Below are positions 53,607 through 62,485 of a stretch of DNA of 64,000 nucleotides, one piece after another. Positions within the stretch are counted from its first letter, which is position 1; the number at the start of each line of letters is the position of its first letter. Source of the DNA: Candidatus Propionivibrio dominans (GTDB lineage: Bacteria; Pseudomonadota; Gammaproteobacteria; Burkholderiales; Rhodocyclaceae); contig JADJNC010000067.1 in assembly GCA_016709335.1 (NCBI GenBank), positions 124,001 through 188,000 on the forward strand, read 5' to 3'. The notes under the pieces are model-generated. The model worked only from the letters and a program-made list of their open reading frames with translations, made no database searches and was not told where the DNA came from. The position numbers and the translations under genes were made by a program.

Positions 53607-54539
53607 TCACCTCGGCGATGGATCCTTTTTCACAATAACCGGCCGCCGCGACACCAGCCAGACGCCGGTCAGTACCAGCGCGGCACCGGCCATCTGTGAC
53701 AGCGAAAGCGGTTCGCCAAGCAGCCACCAGCCGAAGAAGATGGTCAGCACCGGCCCCAGCGTGCCGATCAGCACCGCCTTGGAAGCGCCGATACGACGGA
53801 TCGCCGCCGACTGCATGAACACCGGCAGCACGGTCGAAAAAAGTGCCATGCCAATACCATAGGCGTAGATGATGAATGGCTGGCTGAGTGCAGACAGCGG
53901 CTGCACGACGAAGAAGTGCACTTGCGTCGCCGCCGTCGACACCAGCATCGCCAGCGCCGTGAAGCGCGCAGCGCCGAGACGGTGGATCATTGGCGCGCTG
54001 CCGGCCAGATAGGAGGCGTAAGAAATCGACGAAGCGAAGACGAAGGCGGCACCGAGCATGACGCTCGCGCTGTCGCCGCTCAGCTCCAGATCGTGGGCGA
54101 AGGCGAGGGCTATTCCGGAATACGACAGCACCAGCGAACCCACCTCGCGCCGCTCCAGCGGCTGGCCCATGAACAGCACACCGATCAGTATCGTCAGCGT
54201 CGGGTAGGTGAACAGAATCAGGCGTTCGAGCCCGGCAGTGATGTAGCGCAGGCCGATGAAATCGAGCAGGCTGGCGCCGTAATAGCCCAGCAGGCCAAGC
54301 ACGGTAATCATCAGCCAGTCGCGCCGCGTCAGCGGCGGCGCCGAGCGACTGGAGTGGAATCCGACCCAGAGAAAGACCGGCAGTGAAAACACCATGCGTA
54401 GCGAAAGCAGCGTTATCGCATCGACCGGTGCCGCCGCATAGGCCAGCTTGACGAAAATCGCCTTGAACGAGAAACCGAGCGCGGCGAGGATGGCGAGGGC
54501 GACGCCAAGTCGTTCGACAGAAAATTGCTTCCAGGGCAT
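53607..54539 (-). CDS. EamA/DMT family transporter
   Basis: A 310-residue protein with ten membrane segments in two EamA repeats (first about 10-145 ending LTILIGVLFMGQPLERREV; second ending LTIFFGWWLLGEPLSLSQM, the typical repeat ends). Drug/metabolite exporters of this family carry amino acids or other small molecules out of the cell; the substrate is unknown. It converges with the fusion helicase gene. Confidence 0.88.
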   Translation of the reverse strand: MPWKQFSVERLGVALAILAALGFSFKAIFVKLAYAAAPVDAITLLSLRMVFSLPVFLWVGFHSSRSAPPLTRRDWLMITVLGLLGYYGASLLDFIGLRYITAGLERLILFTYPTLTILIGVLFMGQPLERREVGSLVLSYSGIALAFAHDLELSGDSASVMLGAAFVFASSISYASYLAGSAPMIHRLGAARFTALAMLVSTAATQVHFFVVQPLSALSQPFIIYAYGIGMALFSTVLPVFMQSAAIRRIGASKAVLIGTLGPVLTIFFGWWLLGEPLSLSQMAGAALVLTGVWLVSRRPVIVKKDPSPR

Positions 54540-54987
54540 GAGGGATCAAGTGTGCGGGTTCAAGAAAATCGGAGAAAAGTGAGGTTTGGGGCTGTTCAGC
54601 CCTGGCGCAATATTCAAAGGCGAGGCAGGCTAACACAAAGTGAACACTTGATGCGGGTACACCGTCTGGCGAAATGGACGTCATGGCGATCCGGCCTCGC
54701 GGCTTTACCCGGTCTCGCCATGAATCCGGGAAGCAGAGCAAGCGCCATATTTCGAGGCCATGGCAGGATTCCCATCGTTTCAATTGCCCCGGATTGTTTG
54801 TTTGCTGAAGAGATTGTTGCATTATGGCTTGCTGTTGAGCATTTTCTTGCTTTACAAAAGTTTACAGAAGATACTTGATCAAATGTATCAACATTTGAGT
54901 CATTTCATGGCGGGAGCTTCAAGCACTCGCAGTCGCTATGAGCTGGCTTGGGTAAGCAGAGTGTTTGCATAACAAATTTTTAAGGAA
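54540..54987. other. Intergenic, divergent promoters
   Basis: About 450 bases between divergent genes, with no gene recognised. The part before the chemoreceptor (54800-54987) is AT-rich and holds its promoter and a TAAGGAAATG-type ribosome-binding site and start. Confidence 0.45.
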
Positions 54988-56634
54988 ATGATGATGCTCG
55001 ATCGCATGAAACTAAAAACGAAAATTATCCTGCTGGTCGTGGCCGCACTGCTCGGCATGGTGGTTATCGCCAGCTTGTCTGCTTTTGCCACCAAACGTGA
55101 CCTGACCGAGGGTCGCAAGGTGCTGATCAGGTCAATCATCGAGTCGGCGCATAACACGGCGGCTTTCTACCACGCGCAGGAGGTAGCCGGAGCGCTGACC
55201 CGTGAGCAGGCGCAGAAGGCCGTCATCGACACCCTGCTGGCGGCACGCTACGGTGGTGCCGACGGCAAGACAGAATATGTGTATGCGCTTACGATGGAGG
55301 GGGTTTTCGTCGCACACGTCAAAACCGAATTGATCGGCCAGAACGTGCTGGAGAAGCTTGTGGACGGGCAGGGACGGTTCACGCTCAAGGACATTATCGC
55401 GGCGGCCAAGTCCGGCCCGGGCGGGGCTTTCGTCGATACTGCCTTTCCTCGTCCGGGCGAGAAGCTTGCTGTCGAAAAGCTGCAGTTTGCCAAACACTTC
55501 GCCCCCTGGAACTGGGTCATTGGTACCGGCGTGTACATGGATGATATTGACACCGAGTTCAATCACCGACTGGCCAAGGACCTGACAGTGACCGGCGTGC
55601 TGCTGGCGGCGATCGCATTGCTTGGCTTTACCATTGCCCGCGGCGTGCTGCGCCAGGTCGGCGGCGAACCGGCTGAAGCCATCGAGTTGATGACACGCGC
55701 GGCCAGCGGCGATCTGACCGTTGAAGTGCGCTCTGCCGCGAAAGGCAGCATGCTGGCCTCATTAGGCGAGATGGTGGGTGCGATACGCACCATGGTGTCG
55801 GAAATCAGCCACAGCTCGACCCGGCTTACGCAGGGCGCCGAAAGCATCAGCACCGCTTCGCGCGACGTGGCCATGGCCTCCGAAAGGCAATCCGATGCGA
55901 CGCAGACGATGGCTGCAGCGATCGAAGAAATGACGGTCAGCATCAATCACATTTCCGACAGCGCGAAAGATACCCAGGAGAACTCGCTCACCTCGGTCAG
56001 CCTGTCCGAGGATGGCTGTGGACGGGTTGAGAGCGCCACGCATGAAATCAGGGAGATTGCAACTCGCGTCAGCGACGCTTCAGGGCGCATTCGCAAGCTT
56101 GAGGAACGCGCCAACCAGATTTCCTCGATCGCCGGGGTGATCAAGGATATTGCCGGACAGACCAACCTGCTGGCGCTGAACGCGGCCATCGAAGCGGCTC
56201 GGGCCGGCGAGCAGGGCCGTGGTTTTGCCGTGGTGGCCGATGAGGTACGCAAGCTGGCCGAGCGCACCTCGGCAGCGACGATCGAGATCGAGCAGATGAT
56301 AGCCGGCATTCAGTCGGATACCGTACAGGTGGTTGGGGTCATGGATGCGGCCTTGCCGCAGGTCGCTGCGGGTGTGGAGGCGGCCGAGGGGGCTGCTGAA
56401 TCGCTGCGCATGATCAAGGATGGCGCTCAGACAACGCTGGAACGGATCCGCGAAGTGGCCGACTCAACCAAGGAACAAAGCATCGCCAGCAACAGCATTG
56501 CACAGAAGGTCGAGGAAATTGCCTCGATGGTTGAAGAAACCAGTGCCGCCATGCACTCGACCGCAGAAACGGCCGACGAACTTGAAAAGATTTCCAGCGA
56601 ACTGACCCGGCTGATCAGCCGCTTCCGCTGCTGA
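54988..56634 (+). CDS. Methyl-accepting chemotaxis protein with single Cache domain
   Basis: A 548-residue receptor. One membrane segment near 10-35, a periplasmic sCache_2-type domain ([39 protein letters not shown]), a second membrane segment near 195, HAMP ([17 protein letters not shown]) and the signalling tip [20 protein letters not shown] with [17 protein letters not shown]. The ligand is probably a small carboxylate or amine, as for other sCache domains. No CheR-binding pentapeptide is seen at the C-terminus. It stands alone. Confidence 0.93.
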   Translation: MMMLDRMKLKTKIILLVVAALLGMVVIASLSAFATKRDLTEGRKVLIRSIIESAHNTAAFYHAQEVAGALTREQAQKAVIDTLLAARYGGADGKTEYVYALTMEGVFVAHVKTELIGQNVLEKLVDGQGRFTLKDIIAAAKSGPGGAFVDTAFPRPGEKLAVEKLQFAKHFAPWNWVIGTGVYMDDIDTEFNHRLAKDLTVTGVLLAAIALLGFTIARGVLRQVGGEPAEAIELMTRAASGDLTVEVRSAAKGSMLASLGEMVGAIRTMVSEISHSSTRLTQGAESISTASRDVAMASERQSDATQTMAAAIEEMTVSINHISDSAKDTQENSLTSVSLSEDGCGRVESATHEIREIATRVSDASGRIRKLEERANQISSIAGVIKDIAGQTNLLALNAAIEAARAGEQGRGFAVVADEVRKLAERTSAATIEIEQMIAGIQSDTVQVVGVMDAALPQVAAGVEAAEGAAESLRMIKDGAQTTLERIREVADSTKEQSIASNSIAQKVEEIASMVEETSAAMHSTAETADELEKISSELTRLISRFRC

Positions 56635-56762
56635 GGGTAACACGTGTTTTTTTCCGAGGTGCAAGACGGTCCGTTTCGCTCAAGACCGAAAACACGGTTC
56701 GCAATTCAAAGGGCTTTTATTCGACTGTATTCGACTTGCATTTCGCGCTTCCGGATAACCAG

Positions 56763-57386
56763 ATGATTGTGCCCAGCGAAAAAAACAGCCCGGCCATGCA
56801 GCGCATCCTCACGCTCCTGGCGAGCATGTCGAATTTGTCGGCCAGCGACATATCCCGTGAAGCCTTTGTTGGCATCACTACCCTGGCATGCGGCGGTTAC
56901 CTGAAAGCACTTCGCACAAGTCGGCTCGTCCATGTCAGCGGATGGCGAAAGACAGGCAAAGGATTTGTGACTCCTCTGTTCAGCCTGGGTGATCGACCAG
57001 ACCTTGCACGGCCCGAATTCAAGGATGCGGACAGGGATTCTGCCGGAATGAATCTGATCGTGGCCGCTTTGGAAAGGGCCGGAATGATGACCTATCTCGA
57101 AGTCGCGCAAGCGAGCGGGTTGTCGTCGAACACCATAAAAAACACACGCTATATGGATATTCTGGTCAAGCAGAAACGGATTCATATCGCAGCCTGGCGC
57201 CGTAATCGTGCGGGACCATTGATTGCTGTTTATGCCGTGGGCTTTGGCAAGTCGGCTGAAAAACCTGCCCCGCTTTCACGAGCCGAGAGGTGTCGCCGGT
57301 GCCGTCAAAAGAAACGCGCCCTCTCGGACAACAGGGGCATTGCTGCTCAACTCTCGAAGATCCAGGGTATCCGCCCCGCCGGATGA
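56763..57386 (+). CDS. Tandem winged-helix-like protein
   Basis: A 207-residue protein from ATG 56763 (TTG 56736 possible). It contains two similar units: ILTLLASMSNLSASDISREA then RLVHVSGWRKTGKGF, and IVAALERAGMMTYLEVAQAS then KRIHIAAWRRNRAGP. Each looks like a helix-turn-helix followed by a wing ending in a G-x-P strand. The end is basic with a CRRCRQ pair of cysteines. I do not recognise a named family. It may be a transcription regulator of mobile or prophage origin. Confidence 0.7.
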   Translation: MIVPSEKNSPAMQRILTLLASMSNLSASDISREAFVGITTLACGGYLKALRTSRLVHVSGWRKTGKGFVTPLFSLGDRPDLARPEFKDADRDSAGMNLIVAALERAGMMTYLEVAQASGLSSNTIKNTRYMDILVKQKRIHIAAWRRNRAGPLIAVYAVGFGKSAEKPAPLSRAERCRRCRQKKRALSDNRGIAAQLSKIQGIRPAG

Positions 57387-57486
57387 AATTCAGGGAGGTA
57401 TTCTTCTCTGCTTGCTGACTTGAACCCACTTCACAAAGATGGTGTTTTTCGGTGCACTGATGAACCGCTGACGAGCGACGAGCAGC

Positions 57487-58806
57487 TTACTCGCTCACGA
57501 ACTGACGCACTTTTGTCAGCCAGACGCCAAAGCCGTTGTTCAGTCCGGCGGGAAGCATCGTCTCCCGACCGAACTGCTTGCGCTCGACCTCCCTGGACAA
57601 GGCCTTGAATTGCCATTCCAGCTCGTCGATCAGCACCGTCTGTTCCATGACGATTTCGGGATCGTCGCTTCCCGTCATGACCAGGGCGTCTTCGAGCCGG
57701 CAAGGATCGAAGCCGGTTTCAAGCAGCATCATGCGCAGTCCATCGACGCGCTCGACGATAAAGGGGACTGCCGAAACATCGGCCGGCGTCAGCGTCTTGC
57801 GCAGCACGATCCAGTCTTCAAACAACTTCCCGGCCTGCGCGAGACGGGTCATCATGACCACCTCTTCCGGCGGCTGTACTGGCGGCAATTTCGAATCGCA
57901 GAAAAGCTGGCAGATGAGGGCGACCGCCTGGGCATCGTATTTCTTGCGATTCAGCCGCAATTTCATGTTTATCCGCTTGTCGGCGCCATCCCTTGCCAGC
58001 AGCGTGGCCGCAACTTCAGCGACGGCCAGATAGCGGGAGACCGTACCGATCTGCTCGCCAGACAGTCGATACGGGTAGCCGCTAGCGTCGAGCCGCTCGT
58101 GGTGTTGCAGCACGGCACTGGCCGTCTCCTGCGGAATTTCCGGAAAATCGCGCAGCATCAGGAAGCCGGTAATGGGATGCGTATAGAGATGGCGCCGCTC
58201 TTCGGCCGTCAGGCGATGCTCCGGCCTGAGAATGGCCGGGTCGATGCACAGCTCGCCAATGTCATGGAAAATGCCGGCCAGGGCCAAAGTCTGGAGGTCC
58301 TTGCGCGGCAACTTGCCGCCAATCCCCAGCACCGTGGAAATCATTGCCGTGATCAGTCCGTGCTGGAAGAGCTGCGGCCGATCCGCCTGCATCACCGCGA
58401 GCTTCAGCATTAGTGGCGCAGGAAGCTGCAACTCGCCAAAGACGACTTGCAAGCGTTCCAGCGACCCGGGCTGGTCAAGCAGGGGCGTCAGCGACGGTAC
58501 CCGGCGTGCCTCTTCGTAGCCCAGACTGACGAGTCTTGCGCTATCCAGGGGGTCGGCAATGCTGAGCGACTGCTCGATCGGTTTCAGCAGTTTGTGAGCA
58601 ATGAGTCGCTCGTAAAACTTCCCGGTCAGCCTTGTTCCGGCGCTGACCAGCTTCATTCCGCTGCTGGCGTAAATATCCTCGCTGGCGAGGACTTCCCTTT
58701 GCTCGGCGACATCGGTCACCGCCTTGACGAAATGTGTATTCTCCTCAAGCAACTGCTCTGCAAGTTGCTGCGTTTTATCAATCGGCTCGTTGAGGACGGG
58801 CGACAT
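57487..58806 (-). CDS. HD-GYP domain protein, possible cyclic-di-GMP phosphodiesterase
   Basis: A 439-residue protein. An N-terminal helical region is followed by the HD-GYP domain: LALAGIFHDIGELCIDPA near residue 180, HPITGFLMLRDFPEIPQ near 212 and LQHHERLDASGYPYRLSG near 237. The C-terminal 100 residues are helical and of unknown role. It differs from the DUF3391-HD-GYP protein at 40876 in architecture. No partner gene is adjacent. Confidence 0.85.
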   Translation of the reverse strand: MSPVLNEPIDKTQQLAEQLLEENTHFVKAVTDVAEQREVLASEDIYASSGMKLVSAGTRLTGKFYERLIAHKLLKPIEQSLSIADPLDSARLVSLGYEEARRVPSLTPLLDQPGSLERLQVVFGELQLPAPLMLKLAVMQADRPQLFQHGLITAMISTVLGIGGKLPRKDLQTLALAGIFHDIGELCIDPAILRPEHRLTAEERRHLYTHPITGFLMLRDFPEIPQETASAVLQHHERLDASGYPYRLSGEQIGTVSRYLAVAEVAATLLARDGADKRINMKLRLNRKKYDAQAVALICQLFCDSKLPPVQPPEEVVMMTRLAQAGKLFEDWIVLRKTLTPADVSAVPFIVERVDGLRMMLLETGFDPCRLEDALVMTGSDDPEIVMEQTVLIDELEWQFKALSREVERKQFGRETMLPAGLNNGFGVWLTKVRQFVSE

Positions 58807-58959
58807 GGAAATCAGCTTTCATTCGAGGAGGGGCGGGCAGTTCAGCGGGAACTGCCTGGTCAGGCCCTGGCCCATCAATGACGAAATATTAACTCAAGCA
58901 CAATGGAAAAGGCGCTCCGCCTTCAGGATTACGCCGATTCAACTCTGCAGGGCAAGCCA

Positions 58960-59720
58960 TTACACTGTTTCTGTGCCCAGATTCTGGCGCTGCTGCCAGA
59001 GCAGAAAGGCCGCCCATGCCACTCCGGCAGAGATCGTCAGTGCGCCAAGCTTATGCACGACGAAGCCCCAGACCGGCGCGTTCTGCAACTGGCCGAAGCG
59101 CTCAAGGAGATAGATCCAGTCGTGCGGGCCCTCCTCGCCAGTATGCCCGCCGAGCATGATCAGTTGTGGATCCAGTGCGTCATAAACGTAGGGGCAAGAT
59201 CGAGAAAGCTGGCACCGAACCACCACAGGCAGACGGCGGCAGCAAAGTTGTCGCGGTTCCTGAGCACAAAAGCGATCGCCAGGCCGAGCGGCAAGGCAAG
59301 CTGAAAGAAACTGCCGCCGAGGATGGTGAGAAACTCGCCGAAGGGCAGGAACAACACATGACCGGCTTCATGGATCGGCAACAGGATGTTGTGCATGAAC
59401 GAGCCCCCGATTTCGCCGTCGCGATAATCCATGCCGATCAAGCGCCAGCCCCAGACGGCGATGAAGATTAGCGCTGCACAGCGGGAATAAAAAACCGCCG
59501 GCGCCATGCGCGCCTGCGGCGTCAGCAGCGCGGCAGGAAAAGCGCTCGCTGCTTCAACGGTCGATGATTGTTGTGCAGCCACTTCACCCAACTCAAGCTC
59601 GGCCTGCGCGTCTTCCCACTTCTGGAAATAAATGTCACAGACCGGACACTGCCCGTCAGCCGGCATGGCCTGTGCCGGTCTGTAGCCGCATTTTGGGCAG
59701 CGGTAAAAAACGCGAGTCAT
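58960..59720 (-). pseudogene. Zinc-ribbon, HEAGH-containing membrane protein, one frameshift
   Basis: ATG 59720 opens with a zinc ribbon (YRCPKCGYRPAQ, then GQCPVCDIYFQKWED), then membrane segments and ILLPIHEAGHVLFLPFGEF, a HExxH site like those of M50 proteases. The frame breaks at a G4 run (59191-59194, plus strand). With one more G it continues from FLDLAP into YVYDALDPQLIMLGGHTG and WGFVVHKLGALTISAGVAW, giving about 253 residues. Another probable homopolymer error. Function unknown; the lone HEAGH suggests a membrane metalloprotease-like fold. Confidence 0.75.
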
Positions 59721-59744
59721 TGCAAGCCGTATTCAGTTAAAAGT

Positions 59745-59800
59745 AAACAGCGAACCACCAAGACACCAAGTTCACCAAGGGGGCACCAAGTTAAAGCTTG
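59745..59800. repeat. ACCACCAAGACAC repeat, partial copy
   Basis: GCGAACCACCAAGACACCAA at about 59750 followed by TTCACCAAGGGGGCACCAAG. It is related to the left arm at 45745, but no right arm is seen here. Confidence 0.6.
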
Positions 59801-59855
59801 ATGAACTTTGTCATTTGCTTGACCTGGCGGTGAGGCATTTGTCATTGACTGCCTG

Positions 59856-61385
59856 CTAGCGGCGACGTGAGCCGCCAAGAATCGAACCGAGTACCCCACG
59901 GATGATTTCGCGTCCGACCTGCGAGCCGATGGCGCGTGCTGCGCTCTTGGCGGCGGCTTCCATCACCGAGTCACCGCCCTTGTTGCGCCCGCCGCTGCCC
60001 GAGCTGCCACCGATGATGTCCCCCAGGCCACCGAACCAGCCACCGCCGGAAGCCGGTGCCTGCTCGCTCGTGGGTGCCGGTGCCGGGGCCTGTGGCGGCG
60101 CTGTGGTGTCTGCTGGCTTGCCTTTCAGTTTCTCGAAGGCCGACTCGCGATCAAGCGTCTTTTCATAAACGCCATAGACCAGCGAGGCCTTGATCACGGC
60201 CTGCCGTTCCTCAGCCGTCAGCGGGCCGATACGCGAGGCCGGCGGCAGGATGAAGGCACGCTCGACGACATTCGGTCGCCCCTTTTCGTCGAGGAAGGAA
60301 ATCAGCGCCTCGCCGACGCCGAGTTCGGTAATCGCCGCTGCCGCATCGAAGACCGGATTCGGGCGCAGCGTTTCGGCAGCCGTTTTTACCGCCTTCTGGT
60401 CGCGCGGCGTAAAAGCCCGTAGCGCATGCTGTACGCGGTTGCCGAGCTGGCCGAGTACGGTGTCGGGAATATCCAGCGGATTCTGCGTCACGAAATAGAC
60501 GCCGACGCCCTTGGAACGGATCAGCCGTACCACCTGCTCGATTTTTTCCAGCAGCGCCGGTGGCGCTTCGTTGAACAGCAGGTGCGCCTCGTCGAAGAAG
60601 AACACCAGCTTCGGCTTGTCCACATCGCCGACTTCGGGCAGGTGCTCGAACAGTTCGGAGAGCAGCCAGAGCAGGAAGGTTGAGTAAAGACGTGGCGATG
60701 ACATCAGCTTGTCGGCAGCAAGAACGTTGATGATGCCCTTGCCATTGTCGGTCTGCATCAGGTCGTTGATGTCGAGCATCGGCTCGCCGAAAAAAATATC
60801 GCCGCCCTGCTCGCCCAGCGTCAGCAAACCGCGCTGGATGGCGCCGATCGACGCTGCCGATACGTTGCCGTATTCGGTGGTAAAGGATTTGGCGTTTTCG
60901 CCAACGTGCTGCACCATGGCCCGCAGATCCTTGAGGTCGAGCAGAAGCAGGCCCTTGTCGTCGGCGATCTTGAACACCAGTTGCAAGACGCCGGCCTGCG
61001 TATCGTTGAGCGCCAATAGCCGCGCCAGCAGGATCGGCCCCATGTCCGAAATCGTCGTGTGTACCGGATGCCCCTGCTCGCCGCTCACATCCCAGAAGGC
61101 CGCCGGAAACTTTGTTGGCTTCCAATCGCTCACCGACAGCGATTGCAGGCGCTGCTTGAGTTTCGGGCTGTCGACGCCGGGCGCTGCCAGACCGGAAAGG
61201 TCGCCCTTGACGTCGGCCATGAAAACCGGAACGCCGATGCTGGAAAACCGCTCGGCCAGCACTTGCAGGGTGATCGTCTTGCCGGTACCGGTCGCGCCGG
61301 TAATCAGTCCATGGCGGTTGGCCAGTGCGGGAAGAAGTCCCAGATCGGTCTGTTCGTGCCTGGCAACGACAAGGGGTTCAATCAT
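59856..61385 (-). CDS. DUF853 (YjgR/HerA-like) ATPase
   Basis: A 509-residue ATPase of the HerA-FtsK superfamily. Walker A is [19 protein letters not shown] near residue 30, followed by [15 protein letters not shown], Walker [17 protein letters not shown] near 262 and [20 protein letters not shown] near 300. The C-terminal segment is Ala/Pro/Gly-rich ([13 protein letters not shown]). The cellular role is not established. Confidence 0.9.
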   Translation of the reverse strand: MIEPLVVARHEQTDLGLLPALANRHGLITGATGTGKTITLQVLAERFSSIGVPVFMADVKGDLSGLAAPGVDSPKLKQRLQSLSVSDWKPTKFPAAFWDVSGEQGHPVHTTISDMGPILLARLLALNDTQAGVLQLVFKIADDKGLLLLDLKDLRAMVQHVGENAKSFTTEYGNVSAASIGAIQRGLLTLGEQGGDIFFGEPMLDINDLMQTDNGKGIINVLAADKLMSSPRLYSTFLLWLLSELFEHLPEVGDVDKPKLVFFFDEAHLLFNEAPPALLEKIEQVVRLIRSKGVGVYFVTQNPLDIPDTVLGQLGNRVQHALRAFTPRDQKAVKTAAETLRPNPVFDAAAAITELGVGEALISFLDEKGRPNVVERAFILPPASRIGPLTAEERQAVIKASLVYGVYEKTLDRESAFEKLKGKPADTTAPPQAPAPAPTSEQAPASGGGWFGGLGDIIGGSSGSGGRNKGGDSVMEAAAKSAARAIGSQVGREIIRGVLGSILGGSRRR

Positions 61386-61523
61386 GAGTCACTCCGGTAA
61401 AAGGGTCAGTCGAGAGATGTTAGAATGCGCGGCTTGATCAGCAAGCGATTTTATCAATTATCCGCAGCAGTTCTGGTTATTCCGTCAGGGCCGTTGCAAA
61501 CGCTGTACCGACAAGAGGTTAGC

Positions 61524-62249
61524 ATGGCCGGACATTCAAAGTGGGCGAACATCCAGCACCGCAAAGGGCGCCAGGATGAAAAACGCGGCGCGACATTCTC
61601 CAAGATCGCCAAGGAAATTACCGTAGCCGCCAAGATGGGCGGCGGCGACCCGGGGTTCAACCCGCGTTTGCGTCTGGCGATCGACAAGGGCAAGGGGGTC
61701 AACATGCCCAAGGACAAGATCGACAACGCCATCAAGAAGGGCACCGGCGAGCTCGAAGGCGTCGATTACATCGAAATCCGCTACGAGGGTTATGGCATCG
61801 GCGGCGCCGCAGTGATGGTCGACTGCCTGACCGACAACCGCACGCGCACCGTTGCCGAAGTCCGCCATGCGTTCAACAAGTACGGCGGCAACATGGGTAC
61901 CGACGGCTGCGTGGCTTTCCAGTTTACACATTGCGGCCAACTGCTTTTTGCTCCCGGCACCGACGAAGCGGCGCTGATGGACGCCGCCATCGAAGCCGGC
62001 GCCGACGACGTGCTGAGCAACGACGACGGCTCGATCGAAGTCATCACCCCGCCCAACGACTACATGAGCGTCAAGGAAGCCCTGGCCGCCGCCGGCTTTA
62101 ACGCCGAGTTCGGGCAGGTGACGATGAAGGCCGGGAACGAAACCGAGTTGACCGGCGACGACGCCGTGCGCATGCAGAAGCTGATCGACGTGCTGGAAAG
62201 CCTCGACGATGTGCAGGAGGTTTATACCAGCGTGGTGCTTGACGAATAA
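61524..62249 (+). CDS. yebC: YebC/PmpR family protein
   Basis: A 241-residue protein, the exact usual length. It begins [18 protein letters not shown], with [19 protein letters not shown], the [18 protein letters not shown] block and the C-terminal [13 protein letters not shown] end. Members act as transcription regulators or, as recently proposed, assist translation of proline stretches. AAGAGG lies about six bases upstream. RuvC, often adjacent, is not present. Confidence 0.95.
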   Translation: MAGHSKWANIQHRKGRQDEKRGATFSKIAKEITVAAKMGGGDPGFNPRLRLAIDKGKGVNMPKDKIDNAIKKGTGELEGVDYIEIRYEGYGIGGAAVMVDCLTDNRTRTVAEVRHAFNKYGGNMGTDGCVAFQFTHCGQLLFAPGTDEAALMDAAIEAGADDVLSNDDGSIEVITPPNDYMSVKEALAAAGFNAEFGQVTMKAGNETELTGDDAVRMQKLIDVLESLDDVQEVYTSVVLDE

Positions 62250-62275
62250 GCTCTCAGCGAGCTTGACTGGTCGAT

Positions 62276-62297
62276 ACGGCGCTCCGGCGCCGTTTCT
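62276..62297 (+). terminator. Rho-independent terminator of yebC
   Basis: ACGGCGC-TCCG-GCGCCGT followed by TTCTGTTCT, 27 bases after the yebC stop codon: perfect seven-base stem with a four-base loop. Confidence 0.65.
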
Positions 62298-62485
62298 GTT
62301 CTGGCCTCCACTTGATAATCGTTATGATCTCCCCGATGGAAAACAGGAGCATAGCCGTTCTCAACCCTGAACCGACGTACAGCCATTGTGAAACAAAGTG
62401 TGTCAACCGTCAGACCAAACGCCATCTCGTTCGTTAAGTGGTTCTACAGGCCAATTGAAAGCCGAACCAAACTGGACGGAAACAG

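Noticed and set aside
53524..54822. 432-codon minus-strand frame overlapping the EamA transporter
   Set aside because: Different phase of the same strand; only the 310-residue frame shows membrane helices and EamA repeat ends.
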